Assembly (NCBI GenBank): GCA_026397965.1
Contig: JAPLTU010000081.1
Coordinates: 1-56,592, forward strand
Length of the DNA: 56,592 nt
From: Verrucomicrobiota bacterium
GTDB lineage: Bacteria > Verrucomicrobiota > Verrucomicrobiia > Opitutales > UBA953
Reading direction: 5' to 3'
The notes under the pieces were generated by a model. It had not been told where the DNA came from and did no database searches. It saw nothing but the letters and a program-made list of their open reading frames with translations. This document shows, piece after piece, positions 26,031 through 35,207 of the stretch. A program made the position numbers and the translations under genes. The first letter of the stretch is position 1; each line of letters opens with the position of its first letter.

Positions 26031-29000
26031 CTATTTGACGGCGGTTCGTGGGTTCGGCAGGAAATAAAAATGCCCGTCTTCCGCTCCACCCAAAAAGTCC
26101 GGAATGCCATCGCCGTCGAAGTCGACGACGGTCGGGCTGACGTCATGGCCTTCGATATTCTCCTTCACCAGCGGGCCCATATCCTTGAAGAGCCACTTGC
26201 CGTCGCGTTCGCCGACTTGGCGCAGGAAATTCGCATTGGAAGAATTCAGCAGGATATCGGTTTTTCCGTCACCATCCCAATCGACGACGCAAAGTTTCCG
26301 GCGGCCGCTCTTTCCTGCCATCCCTTTGCTCAGCAATAACGGCTTACCGTCTTCGTCGCAGAAGGCGCGCCGAGGCGAAAGTAACACCCGCTTGCCATCT
26401 TTCATAGCCCGCTCGAAGTAGGCAAGGTACCCCTCTTGGTCCAAAATGATGATATCCATTAGTCCGTCATGATTCCAATCCACCGCCACCGGCGTGGTGC
26501 GCCACTGCGTCAACAAGGCTTTCCCTTGGGGCTTCATCCAGCCCCACGCCAAGGCGGGCTGAGCACCGTCCCACTCCACTTCGATCGGCTGGGCCGCGCT
26601 AAGTTTCGGCTCCTTACGCGTACCGATGTTCTTATACCAAACGACCTTACCCAAAATGGAATTGACGATGAGGTCGGGCAGACCGTCACCGTCCCAATCG
26701 GCAACCGACAGTGTCGTATATCCCCACTTGGCTTCGGCGGGACCTTGGATGCTACCATTACCACCGGCCATGATGCGCAGCGCTTTACCGTCTGCTTGCA
26801 ACAGCTTAGGGGCCGCAAACTTAGGCTTGGCCACGCCGGGGCCGCTCAGGTTTTCAAAGAAAGCGACATACCCCGCCGAATCGCCGCTGAGGATATCCAT
26901 ATCGCCATCTCCGTCCCAATCAAAACCCACGGGCGTGGCGAGCGCTCCGAACTTCAAGTCATCCGCTTCTTGCTTGAAATACCGCGGGGGTGAAAAAAGC
27001 GGCGTGCGGTCGCTCGTAAATTTTCCGGTATTTTCGATATAAGCGACTCGTCCATCTTCATCCCCAACGATGAGATCCGTCTTGCCGTCCTTATTCCAGT
27101 CAATCGCCACGGGGGTAATCATCTCGAGATCCATCGTCAAAGCCCGTGGGGCGCCAGGAAGCTGCGACGCTTCAAGCCATGCTTTCCATGCCACCGATCG
27201 GGTATTCTCCGTGACACCCGGCGGCACCGTTAAACGATGCCCTTCGGCATATTTAGGTTCCTTACGGGTTCCGATGTTTTCAAAATAGGTAAAACCATCC
27301 AAAAATTCTCCGCAGATCAGGTCCAGATCTCCGTCGCCGTCAAAATCCGCAAAGCAAGGCGAAGGCCAGCCGAAGGTCTCCACGGGCTTGGTCCCGGCAT
27401 TTATCTTGGTCGGCTTGGCATACTTGGGTTTTTCGTTCGTGCCGATATTACGGATAAGATAAACGAATCCGCGTAACGGACCTTTTGTCCAGACACCTTT
27501 CTCATTGTACGCATCGTCCCAGCCGTAATCCGTCCAATCGCCCGCGCCGACGATGATGTCCGTCAAGCCGTCGCCATCGAAGTCGACCTGCTTCCACATA
27601 TTGGCCCGGACTTTATTCGGATGGATATTGACCGATAATGGCAACTTACGGCCGTCTTCCAATCCGCTCTTAAGAAAATCAGGGTATTCCATCGCCGGCC
27701 CCATGACCTTGGTGACGCCGTCGACGACGCTGAGCTCGATATTCTGCAAGCCTTTGCTGATACGCTGCGCCGACTTGAAGACCGGCATGGCGTTCTTGGC
27801 GGTGTCGACGCCCGACGAAAATACGTACACCCCGTTCGAAGGCTTGTCGGGACAGTTCACGACGAGGTCGAGCTTTCCGTCGCCATTGAAATCCATCGGC
27901 AAAGGCCAAGCCCAGAGTCCGACGCCCAGATCCACGACAAGTCCGGGGTTATTATATTTGAGCCTCTGCAAACCGGAAGCAGCTGGTGGTGATGCGAGTT
28001 CGACGGCGTGGGCGTAGAAAACAATCTGGTCGTACTCCTCCTTATGATTGCCAAAGCCCTTGCGCAAAGGCGTGCGCAAGGCGTTCGTGCCGCCAGCCTG
28101 CATAACATCGGGCCCTTCTTTCGCCAAGAGTTCAGCGCCCTTGCTGCCGGGCCGCACAATCGCGATGTGGCCGGATTTCTGCGAATCGGGATTCTTCAGC
28201 GTGGCGAGAACGAGGCGTCCCTCGTTCGCTTGCTGTTGCGCAGCGGCGCCGTCCTTCAAGACAACCCATCCGGATTTCTTACCGGTATCCGATGCTAACC
28301 AATCGAACTGGGCATTGGCGAGGAGCACGACGCCATGCTCCGGCGGACGCAGGACATACATTCCGAGGCGCTCGGTGGCGGCCGCGACAAACTGACTGCA
28401 ATGCGTATGCTTGCTCTTGGCATCCTTGATCGGCTGGCCGGTCGGCAAGCCGGTCTGCCAATCGACGATCGCCCCAGGCAACCAATACTTATCAACCTCC
28501 ATGGCTTCGAGCCGCTTCCAGAGCTCTTCGGTTGGCCCCTTGGGTCGCGCAACCCAGCGCACGGCCTTCTCGACTAAAGGCTCCAAGCCGGCGGTCTGCT
28601 CCGGATGCGGACTGGACGTGAAGACGCGTCCGAGCCCGAAGGTACTGCGGACCATGGCAGGTGCGTTCACCATCACGCCGACGGGGGTATCATTCTCCGC
28701 CAACTCGGTTTGAAAACGGAGGAGGGTCTCAAATGCTGGCAGGTCCTTACGCACATCAGGCTTAATGATGGGACCGTTGGCATAACGAATCCCGCGATTG
28801 GAAATCGTCCCCCCGAAAGCTGACCCCTCAATTTTAACTTCACCCTGTCCGCGCCGCCACTTCGCAGAGACCGTCTTGGCATTCAGCACGCCGATACCCC
28901 ATTCGAAACCACTGCATGCGAGGTAAGCACCGGCACAGATCCCGACATAGCCTCCACCGTTTCGTACGAAATCACGGACCCGAGCGCGACCTACTTCCGT

Positions 29001-29267
29001 AAGCCCGTCGGCTTCTGCGCTTCCGCTTCCGCCCGTAAACATGACCAAATCATAACCTTTAAGTCCATCCAGTGTGGCGAAATCAGTGCCTTTGAATCGG
29101 GTAAGTTTGATGTCAGGCGTCTTACTGAAAATGGCTTCAACCGAAGGAATACCCTTACCGGTCGCCCCTTTGTCATCATAGAGGGCGACCTTGATGACTT
29201 GCGGTTCAGCCGCCGATGCCGAGACGACAAAGGTCAGGGCCAGAAGAAATGCTTTCATAATAGACAT
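26031..29267 (-). CDS. GATase-like (BPL_N) + CHAP-like + FG-GAP/VCBS repeat exported protein
   Basis: A 1078-residue exported protein with three visible modules. (1) Residues about 21-240 form a class I glutamine-amidotransferase fold of the BPL_N type, with nucleophile elbow GGGYVGICAGAYLAC (Cys111) and the histidine and acid in SSPHPE (His221, Glu223). (2) Residues about 270-430 look like a CHAP or NlpC/P60-type papain fold, with HTHCSQFVAAATERLG (Cys290) and SGHIAIVRP (His367). (3) The C-terminal half carries about nine FG-GAP/VCBS-type repeats with calcium-loop motifs such as DFDGDGLTDIIVGAG and DWDGDGKTDILLNS, forming a beta-propeller. ATG 29267 follows directly on the upstream TAA, so it is co-translated with the Gfo/Idh/MocA gene. 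Substrate unknown; a surface or periplasmic hydrolase is the simplest reading. Confidence 0.82.
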   Translation of the reverse strand: MSIMKAFLLALTFVVSASAAEPQVIKVALYDDKGATGKGIPSVEAIFSKTPDIKLTRFKGTDFATLDGLKGYDLVMFTGGSGSAEADGLTEVGRARVRDFVRNGGGYVGICAGAYLACSGFEWGIGVLNAKTVSAKWRRGQGEVKIEGSAFGGTISNRGIRYANGPIIKPDVRKDLPAFETLLRFQTELAENDTPVGVMVNAPAMVRSTFGLGRVFTSSPHPEQTAGLEPLVEKAVRWVARPKGPTEELWKRLEAMEVDKYWLPGAIVDWQTGLPTGQPIKDAKSKHTHCSQFVAAATERLGMYVLRPPEHGVVLLANAQFDWLASDTGKKSGWVVLKDGAAAQQQANEGRLVLATLKNPDSQKSGHIAIVRPGSKGAELLAKEGPDVMQAGGTNALRTPLRKGFGNHKEEYDQIVFYAHAVELASPPAASGLQRLKYNNPGLVVDLGVGLWAWPLPMDFNGDGKLDLVVNCPDKPSNGVYVFSSGVDTAKNAMPVFKSAQRISKGLQNIELSVVDGVTKVMGPAMEYPDFLKSGLEDGRKLPLSVNIHPNKVRANMWKQVDFDGDGLTDIIVGAGDWTDYGWDDAYNEKGVWTKGPLRGFVYLIRNIGTNEKPKYAKPTKINAGTKPVETFGWPSPCFADFDGDGDLDLICGEFLDGFTYFENIGTRKEPKYAEGHRLTVPPGVTENTRSVAWKAWLEASQLPGAPRALTMDLEMITPVAIDWNKDGKTDLIVGDEDGRVAYIENTGKFTSDRTPLFSPPRYFKQEADDLKFGALATPVGFDWDGDGDMDILSGDSAGYVAFFENLSGPGVAKPKFAAPKLLQADGKALRIMAGGNGSIQGPAEAKWGYTTLSVADWDGDGLPDLIVNSILGKVVWYKNIGTRKEPKLSAAQPIEVEWDGAQPALAWGWMKPQGKALLTQWRTTPVAVDWNHDGLMDIIILDQEGYLAYFERAMKDGKRVLLSPRRAFCDEDGKPLLLSKGMAGKSGRRKLCVVDWDGDGKTDILLNSSNANFLRQVGERDGKWLFKDMGPLVKENIEGHDVSPTVVDFDGDGIPDFLGGAEDGHFYFLPNPRTAVK

Positions 29268-30413
29268 TTAGAGGGGGTGGTTTCGTGTAATCAGAGGCAA
29301 GGCAACCTTGGCGCCACCGGCGGCGAAAGAAGCGAAGACGCCCAAGGTCATCTCAATGGTCTCTCGGCCGGCCTCTGGTCCGCAGAGCGGCTCGCGCCCT
29401 TCCTTCATGGCCGCAAGCAGGTCTTTCACGGCCCCGTGGTGGCCACCGTTGATAAGTTTGATATCCATGATGGGCTCAGGCTGCCCGACCCCTCCGGTGG
29501 TCACGGGCGTGCGTTGGCCGTCGCGCTCCAGGATGACGAGCGGCTCCTCGTCGACTTGCAGGGAAAATACTCCGCGCGTGCCGATGAGTCGCGCCCCGAA
29601 GGGCATCCCTTTCGTCCAGGTACCTTTCTTTGAATCAAAATAAAGGGGGATCCCGCTCTGGGTCTCATAACGGGCATGAATCTCGTCGCCGACGAGCAGC
29701 CCGACGCCTTCGTCGCCCGGATGGATATCGGCCTTGGTCGCCGGGCGTCCATCAACCAAGACCCTGGCTTCGCATGAAATCGCCGGGCCGGTAAATATCG
29801 TCGCGAGGTTGAAACCATGACCGCCGAGCACCCAGAGATCCAGCCCACCCCCGCGCTGGTCCTGCTTACCGATGACCCGGACTTCCTTAAGTTCGCCGAT
29901 TTCACCCGCCGCGATCAGCTTCCGTACCACAGCGAGCACCGGGTGATAACGGTTACGATGCGCGATGGCCAGCCGCACGCCTTTCTCGACGCAAAGTTTC
30001 ACGACCTCATCGGCCTCCGTCAAGGTACGCACGAACGGCTTTTCGATATAGATGCCTTTCACGCCCGCTTGAATCGCCGCGACGATCATAGCGCGATGCT
30101 CGTGGATCTGCCGCGCGCAAATCGCCGCGATGTCGGGCTTGGTCTCGGCCAGCATTTTCCGGTAGTCGGGATAGCCTGGAATATCGCCCAGCAGCTTACG
30201 CTCCTTGGCTAGGCCTTTCTCGTCGGCATCGGCCACGCCGACGATCTTCGTGCCAGCAATTTTCAACCAAACGGAGTCCTCCCCGTGTCCGTAGTTACCT
30301 TGACCGGTATGCCCGATGACGCCGACGGTCAGCACGCGTGAAGGGTTCTGTCCGCGCAGCAAGCTGCTGGACAGCGCCAAAGCGGAAGTAAGCAGGAAAT
30401 CACGGCGCTTCAT
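29268..30413 (-). CDS. Gfo/Idh/MocA family oxidoreductase, exported
   Basis: A 381-residue protein with an RR-containing signal (MKRRDFLLTSALALSSSLLRGQ), probably Tat. The NAD(P)-binding Rossmann domain opens with LTVGVIGHTGQGNYGHG, followed by VGVADADEKGLAKE and the GIYIEKPFVRTLTEADEVV segment, whose EKP is the family hallmark. The C-terminal alpha/beta domain follows (LDLWVLGGHGFNLATIF). Family members oxidise or reduce sugars and inositols; exported ones in this phylum are often GH109-like or act on keto-sugars together with DUF1080 proteins. It sits between an acetyl-xylan-esterase-like gene (88 nt upstream) and the GATase-FG-GAP gene on the same strand. Confidence 0.88.
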   Translation of the reverse strand: MKRRDFLLTSALALSSSLLRGQNPSRVLTVGVIGHTGQGNYGHGEDSVWLKIAGTKIVGVADADEKGLAKERKLLGDIPGYPDYRKMLAETKPDIAAICARQIHEHRAMIVAAIQAGVKGIYIEKPFVRTLTEADEVVKLCVEKGVRLAIAHRNRYHPVLAVVRKLIAAGEIGELKEVRVIGKQDQRGGGLDLWVLGGHGFNLATIFTGPAISCEARVLVDGRPATKADIHPGDEGVGLLVGDEIHARYETQSGIPLYFDSKKGTWTKGMPFGARLIGTRGVFSLQVDEEPLVILERDGQRTPVTTGGVGQPEPIMDIKLINGGHHGAVKDLLAAMKEGREPLCGPEAGRETIEMTLGVFASFAAGGAKVALPLITRNHPL

Positions 30414-30501
30414 GAGATTGGGGGCGAGGAGGATTCCTGTCTCATATCATTAATCTAGCAACCGGATACCGTCTCACCCGTAACCCGATTCGACGAGATC
30501 A

Positions 30502-31806
30502 TCACTTCCCCAAATACTTCATGACAGCCTTCACCATGCCATCCCGGGCCGTCTGCGAATGGCTATGGCCGCTCGGGATATCGTTATAGATCTCCTTGGG
30601 GATGGTGAGCTGATTATAAGCGGCATACACGCTGGTGGGCGGGCAAGTGGCGTCGATGAATCCGACAGTGAAGAAACAGCCGGCGGCCTTGGTCCGCGTC
30701 GCAAAATTCATACAATCGATATAACGATAGGTCTCCAGGACGCTCAGGTCCGGCTTATCGTCGACCACGGGGACGATCTTCGGCCACCCAGCGATACGGT
30801 TGGCCAACATGCCGCTATGATCGCAGCCCGCCGGGACGCCGGCGGCGAAGAAGGTAACACGTAGGTCGAGTCCGGCCGCGGCGATGGCCTGATATCCTCC
30901 CTGACTTGCACCGAAGACGATCACATGCTGGCCGTCCCATTCCGGCTGGGCGGTCAGGACGTCGATGGCACGCACGAGACGGAGCATCATGCCGGTGAAA
31001 TAGGCTTTTTCACGGTCGTTCTTGTTCTCGTAGCGATAGTCCTTCATGGCACCGACTTTGAGCTCGGCATAATATTTCGGTGGCAGGCCATTCTGAATCC
31101 CGTGCGCATTCATATCCATGGCAATGAAACCTTTACTCGCCCAACTCGACGACCCGCCTAACGAGCTATCGCTCACGCCGGCGCCATGGACGGTCAGGAT
31201 GATTGGCAGGCTCTTCGGCTTAGCACCCGTCGGCTTAGCCATATAACCCGAAATCTGCAAACCAAGGGCGGGCGCCGTCACATCAAACGAATCCACGCCC
31301 TTCGCCGGCGATTTAACCGGCGTCAATTTAGGGGCAACCGGAATCGCGGCGAGTTTGGCTTTCATGCTCGTCCAAAAGGCGTCGAAGTCCTCCGGCACCG
31401 GCAAACTGCGCTTAATCTCCGTCGGATCAACGGCGGCACCTGCCAAGCTGGTAATCGGTGCGACCTTGGCTTTCGCGTTCGCGCGATAGGTGACTTTGAC
31501 CTGCACGAACCCCGGCTCATTCAGGCTACCGGTCGCGACCGCCGCGCCGTCCGCAAGTTCCGCCTGCCCCTTCTGCTCGGTGGTCAGACCATCTTTGACG
31601 ATAACCCATTCGACGAGTCCCACGGCCGGTTTAGCGCTCTCGGTGACTTTGATATTAAAGATGATTTTTTCGCCTTGGTGATAAATCGCATCCGCGCGTT
31701 CGGCCCGGACCGCGATGGCAACCGGCGTCGCCGGAGCCGCGATCTTGGTTTGAGCATAAAGCGGCTGCAAAAGCAGCGCAGCCAGGGGTAAGAGGCAGCG
31801 GGTCAT
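30502..31806 (-). CDS. Exported acetyl xylan esterase (AXE1/CE7-like) with N-terminal Ig-like domain
   Basis: A 434-residue protein with a signal peptide (MTRCLLPLAALLLQPLYA). Residues about 25-125 form an Ig-like strand-rich domain (IYHQGEKIIFNIKVTES). The rest is an AXE1-type alpha/beta hydrolase: PEDFDAFWTSMKAKLAAIP, the VKSPAKGVDSFDVTAP bridge, LPIILTVHGAGVSDSSLGG, and the nucleophile elbow VFGASQGGYQA. The C-terminal HSHSQTARDGM region offers the catalytic histidine. Such enzymes remove acetyl groups from xylan and other oligosaccharides. Leads the minus-strand run 31806-26031, likely one operon. Confidence 0.88.
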   Translation of the reverse strand: MTRCLLPLAALLLQPLYAQTKIAAPATPVAIAVRAERADAIYHQGEKIIFNIKVTESAKPAVGLVEWVIVKDGLTTEQKGQAELADGAAVATGSLNEPGFVQVKVTYRANAKAKVAPITSLAGAAVDPTEIKRSLPVPEDFDAFWTSMKAKLAAIPVAPKLTPVKSPAKGVDSFDVTAPALGLQISGYMAKPTGAKPKSLPIILTVHGAGVSDSSLGGSSSWASKGFIAMDMNAHGIQNGLPPKYYAELKVGAMKDYRYENKNDREKAYFTGMMLRLVRAIDVLTAQPEWDGQHVIVFGASQGGYQAIAAAGLDLRVTFFAAGVPAGCDHSGMLANRIAGWPKIVPVVDDKPDLSVLETYRYIDCMNFATRTKAAGCFFTVGFIDATCPPTSVYAAYNQLTIPKEIYNDIPSGHSHSQTARDGMVKAVMKYLGK

Positions 31807-31853
31807 GACCTGTTCTACCTTGCAAGGCCTTCTATCGTCAACCTGCTTACGCC

Positions 31854-33419
31854 TTACTTATCCTGATTCTTCGCCTTGGCCTTAGCTTTCTGCTTACCTG
31901 TCGGGCTCTTCTTGATGAGCTCGATATTGACGTCGTTCTTCAAGTCTTCACCCGGCGTACTCCGGCCACGCGCGATAAGCTTCTCCAAGTCGGCCCGCAT
32001 CGTGGCGACGCGTTCAGGGAATTGCGCTTCTAAGTTCTTCTTCTCCGAGGGATCATCCTTGAGATTATAAAGCTGTACGGGAGGCAGGCCGGCTTCCTCT
32101 GCTCCGGGGCGCGGCGAGCTCCAACCACCCGATCCAGCGCTCAAGCATAACTTCCAATCACCGGACCGGATCGCAAAACTTCCGTTGATCGACTGGCTGA
32201 TGATTCCGTTGCGGGTAGTATCGGAGCTTCCACCCAAAAGCACGGGAAGAAAGCTCATGCTATCTTCTCCCTGGTTCGGAGGTAATTTTGCTCCGGTGAT
32301 CTCCGCAAAGGTCGCCATGAAATCAATCTGGCCAACGATTCGTTCCGACACCGTCGCGGCTTTTACTTTCGCCGGCCAGCGTACGATGAACGGGACGCGA
32401 TGGCCCCCTTCGTATAGATCCGCTTTGTTACCACGATAAATATAGCTCGGCTGATGTCCGGCTTTTTGAAGTTCAGGAATATTCGCCGCTGTGGAACAGC
32501 CGTTATCCGAGGTAAAAACAACCAGAGTATTTTCGGCGAGCCCTTGCTGCTCCAGCGCCACCATAATCCGACCAACGGCGGCATCCATCTGCTTCACGAA
32601 ATCCGCATAAGGGCTGATGCCGCTCGACCCTTGGAATTCCTTGTCTGGTACGATGGGCGTATGCGGCGCCGTAAAAGGCAGGTAAGCGAAAAAAGGATGT
32701 CCGGCTTTAGCGGAGGCAGCCTTGGTGCCGATTAGCTCGATGGCCTTATCCGTGATGCCACGTACGACATCGATCGCTTCAAAATGAGGTCCGGCCGGCC
32801 CGCTGCGGAGCCATTTCTTGGTCGCGGTCGGAACTTCTGTGACCTTGCGATTTGAAATCCAGACAAAAGGCGGCATGTCAAGCGAGGCACTAATACCGTA
32901 ATAGGTATCAAAGCCGTGATCTAGAGGACAGTCCTTGATCGGCGTCTCATAATCCACCAAAGCCGCATCTTTGTAATCGGTGCTGAAATCTCCGCCATCA
33001 TCGGCCCGTTGTCCGTTCTTCAACGGAAACGACATCCCCAGGTGCCATTTGCCGAAACAAGCGGTGTCGTAACCCTGCTGCTGCAACATGCCAGCGACGG
33101 TCAGACGATCCGGAGCGATCAAGGGGGTGGAGAATCCTCCCAGCACGCCGCTCTGTAATTTGCTCCGCCAATGATAACGGCCCGTCAGTAAACTGTAACG
33201 ACTTGGCGTGCAAACGCCCGAAGTCGTATGACCATCCGTAAAGCGCATGCCCGCTGCCGCCAATCGATCGAGGTTCGGGGTCGCGATCTTACTCTGCGGA
33301 TTATTCGCCCCGACATCCCCAAACCCTTGGTCATCGGCGAGGATGACGATGATGTTCGGCTTGTCGGCGGCAGCAGCGGTGAGACAAAATAATCCAAAAG
33401 CAAAAAGAGTCGTACGCAT
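31854..33419 (-). CDS. Exported arylsulfatase (CTPSR type)
   Basis: ATG 33419 (MRTTLFAFGLFCLTAAAA) is chosen over 33440: it gives a proper signal peptide and follows the TTATTACCCCCT leader seen at other genes. About 521 residues. Motifs are PNIIVILADDQGFGDVGANN, SGVCTPSRYSLLTGRYH (Cys70), FGKWHLGMSF and VFTSDNGCST. It has the organisation of N-acetylgalactosamine-6-sulfatase-like or arylsulfatase A-like enzymes; the exact substrate is unknown. The C-terminus is a lysine-rich tail (KQKAKAKAKNQDK), not part of the sulfatase fold. Divergent from the broken HI0933-type gene. Confidence 0.91.
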   Translation of the reverse strand: MRTTLFAFGLFCLTAAAADKPNIIVILADDQGFGDVGANNPQSKIATPNLDRLAAAGMRFTDGHTTSGVCTPSRYSLLTGRYHWRSKLQSGVLGGFSTPLIAPDRLTVAGMLQQQGYDTACFGKWHLGMSFPLKNGQRADDGGDFSTDYKDAALVDYETPIKDCPLDHGFDTYYGISASLDMPPFVWISNRKVTEVPTATKKWLRSGPAGPHFEAIDVVRGITDKAIELIGTKAASAKAGHPFFAYLPFTAPHTPIVPDKEFQGSSGISPYADFVKQMDAAVGRIMVALEQQGLAENTLVVFTSDNGCSTAANIPELQKAGHQPSYIYRGNKADLYEGGHRVPFIVRWPAKVKAATVSERIVGQIDFMATFAEITGAKLPPNQGEDSMSFLPVLLGGSSDTTRNGIISQSINGSFAIRSGDWKLCLSAGSGGWSSPRPGAEEAGLPPVQLYNLKDDPSEKKNLEAQFPERVATMRADLEKLIARGRSTPGEDLKNDVNIELIKKSPTGKQKAKAKAKNQDK

Positions 33420-33521
33420 AGGGGGTAATAAGAAAGACAAACGTCTGGCCTGAAAGTTGCCAACGATTTTACAAATGTATCGCCTCCTTCGACCCTTTCT
33501 CCCTCATTTCGTCTCTTGTCC

Positions 33522-34668
33522 ATGCCACCTATCACCCGCATCGCCGTCATCGGAGGAGGAGCCGCTGGCTTCTTCCGGCGGCGGTCGTTGTAACGTGACG
33601 CATGCGTGCTTCGAACCCGCTGAATTAGTCAAAAAATACCCCCGGGGCGGACGCGAACTGCTCGGAGCTTTTCATCGCTTCCAACCCCGCGATACGGTCG
33701 CTTGGTTCGCCGCTCGCGACGTCGCAACCAAGACGGAAGAAGATGGCCGGATGTTCCCCGTCACCGATGACTCGCAGACGATTATCGAATGCCTGATGGC
33801 CGCCGCCCGGAAAGCAGAGGTTAAGATCGTCCCCACGATGGGCGTGCGTAAAGTCGAGTGGGTCGAAGAAAAGTTTTTACTTACCTTCACGGACGGCTCT
33901 GCCGCGCGCTACGACCGCCTCATCATTGCTACGGGTGGCAATAAATCCTCCGGCGGCTTAGCCATGGCCGAAAGCTTCGGACATACGATCGTCCCACCCG
34001 TCCCCTCTCTCTTCACCTTTCATATCCAAGATACGAGATTACACGACCTCTCCGGCGTCTCGGTCGAAAATGTCGTCGTGACGGCCCCCGGCACCAAACT
34101 TCGGACGGACGGGCCGCTCCTCGTGACGCACTGGGGCCTCAGCGGACCGGCGGTCCTTAAACTCTCCGCCTGGGGCGCACGCGAGTTCGCAGGGCAGAAC
34201 TATTCGTTTCCGATCCATATCAATTGGGTTCCGCCGCGCACGCGCGATACGCTGCTCAAGGAGCTCTCCCTCGTGCGCGAACAAAATGCCCGCAAGCAAG
34301 TCACGACCTTCAGTCCCGTGCCCATGCCACAACGCCTTTGGGAACGCTTTGTTATTGCCGCCGGGATCCCCGCCACGACCCCTTGGGCTCACGTCAGCAA
34401 CCCGTCACTGCAAGCCCTGGCCACTCAGCTCACCGCAAGCGAATTCAAGGTCGACGGCAAAAGCATGTTTAAAGACGAATTCGTGACCTGCGGCGGCGTG
34501 AAACTTTCTGAAGTCGATTTCAAGACCATGGAGAGTCGGCAACGTCCTGGGTTATATTTCGCCGGCGAAGTCCTCGACGTCGATGGCGTCACCGGCGGCT
34601 TTAATTTTCAGAATGCCTGGACGACGGGCTACCTTGCCGGCTCCGCGGCGGCCCAACCTCGCGCCTAA
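33522..34668 (+). pseudogene. HI0933/YhiN-type flavoprotein gene with an internal deletion in the FAD-binding fold
   Basis: From ATG 33522 the frame reads MPPITRIAVIGGGAAGFF, the family N-terminus, but hits a TAA at 33591 after RRRSL. The rest of the protein (SSGGGRCNVTHAC, then PVTDDSQTIIECLM to FAGEVLDVDGVTGGFNFQNAW and TTGYLAG) is in another frame up to 34668. In intact homologues about 25-30 residues lie between GGGAAG and SGGGRCN; here they are missing at 33569-33575, so about 80-90 nt plus a frame-changing remainder have been lost. This removes most of the first beta-alpha-beta unit that binds the ADP part of FAD. Any protein started further upstream (TTG-type starts from 33457) would lack the GxGxxG motif. 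Probably non-functional unless the lesion is an assembly collapse. Confidence 0.85.
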
Positions 34669-34724
34669 GCCGCCCTCGCCTTTCCCGTTGCCACCCTCGT
34701 CCTCGTAATCATCTTTCCTGCACG

Positions 34725-35183
34725 ATGACCCAACCCTCCGAACCCACCGACGGCCCGCAGATCGGCGATACGCTCGAAGGGCAGATTCTGGTCGCCGTCG
34801 GCATGGCCTTCACTTTCACCGAGGCGCATCAAGCCCATCAGGCGACGTTTGAAAAACTGAACGAATGGCTCAATGGTATCCGTCTTTACGAACTAGAAGA
34901 CGATTTTGAGTGTGATGCGAACTTCTGGGACGAACTGCAGGACGCCGGTTACGAAGTAGGCGAAGGCGAAGTCGACGGCGAGAAGCCCGGCGAAGTCATC
35001 ACGGTCTTTGACGTCTGGGTAAATGCCGACGAACCGACCGCCGCCCTCACCCAACTTCAAAACCGCTTGTTGGAATTAAAGGAAACGGCGACCGAACTTC
35101 TGCCGCTGGGACTCCGCGCCACCGTCGCCAGCCATAAGACGCCCCTCGAGACCCTCAAGCTGATCGCCCAATTGGCGGATTAA
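34725..35183 (+). CDS. Small acidic cytoplasmic protein, unknown
   Basis: A 152-residue soluble protein I do not recognise. It is strongly acidic, with no signal peptide, membrane segment or cysteine pair. The N-terminal part (MAFTFTEAHQAHQATFEKLNEWL) is predicted helical, a central stretch is rich in E and D (YELEDDFECDANFWDELQDAG), and the C-terminal part has a second amphipathic helix (LTQLQNRLLELKETATELL). It follows the broken flavoprotein gene by 56 nt on the same strand. The regular codon use and lack of overlapping candidates support a real gene. Confidence 0.6.
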   Translation: MTQPSEPTDGPQIGDTLEGQILVAVGMAFTFTEAHQAHQATFEKLNEWLNGIRLYELEDDFECDANFWDELQDAGYEVGEGEVDGEKPGEVITVFDVWVNADEPTAALTQLQNRLLELKETATELLPLGLRATVASHKTPLETLKLIAQLAD

Positions 35184-35207
35184 ACCAGGAGCACCGAATC
35201 CTTCGGC

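Noticed and set aside
34725-35183. Small acidic gene as an antitoxin
   Set aside because: No toxin-like partner lies next to it and no DNA-binding motif is visible.
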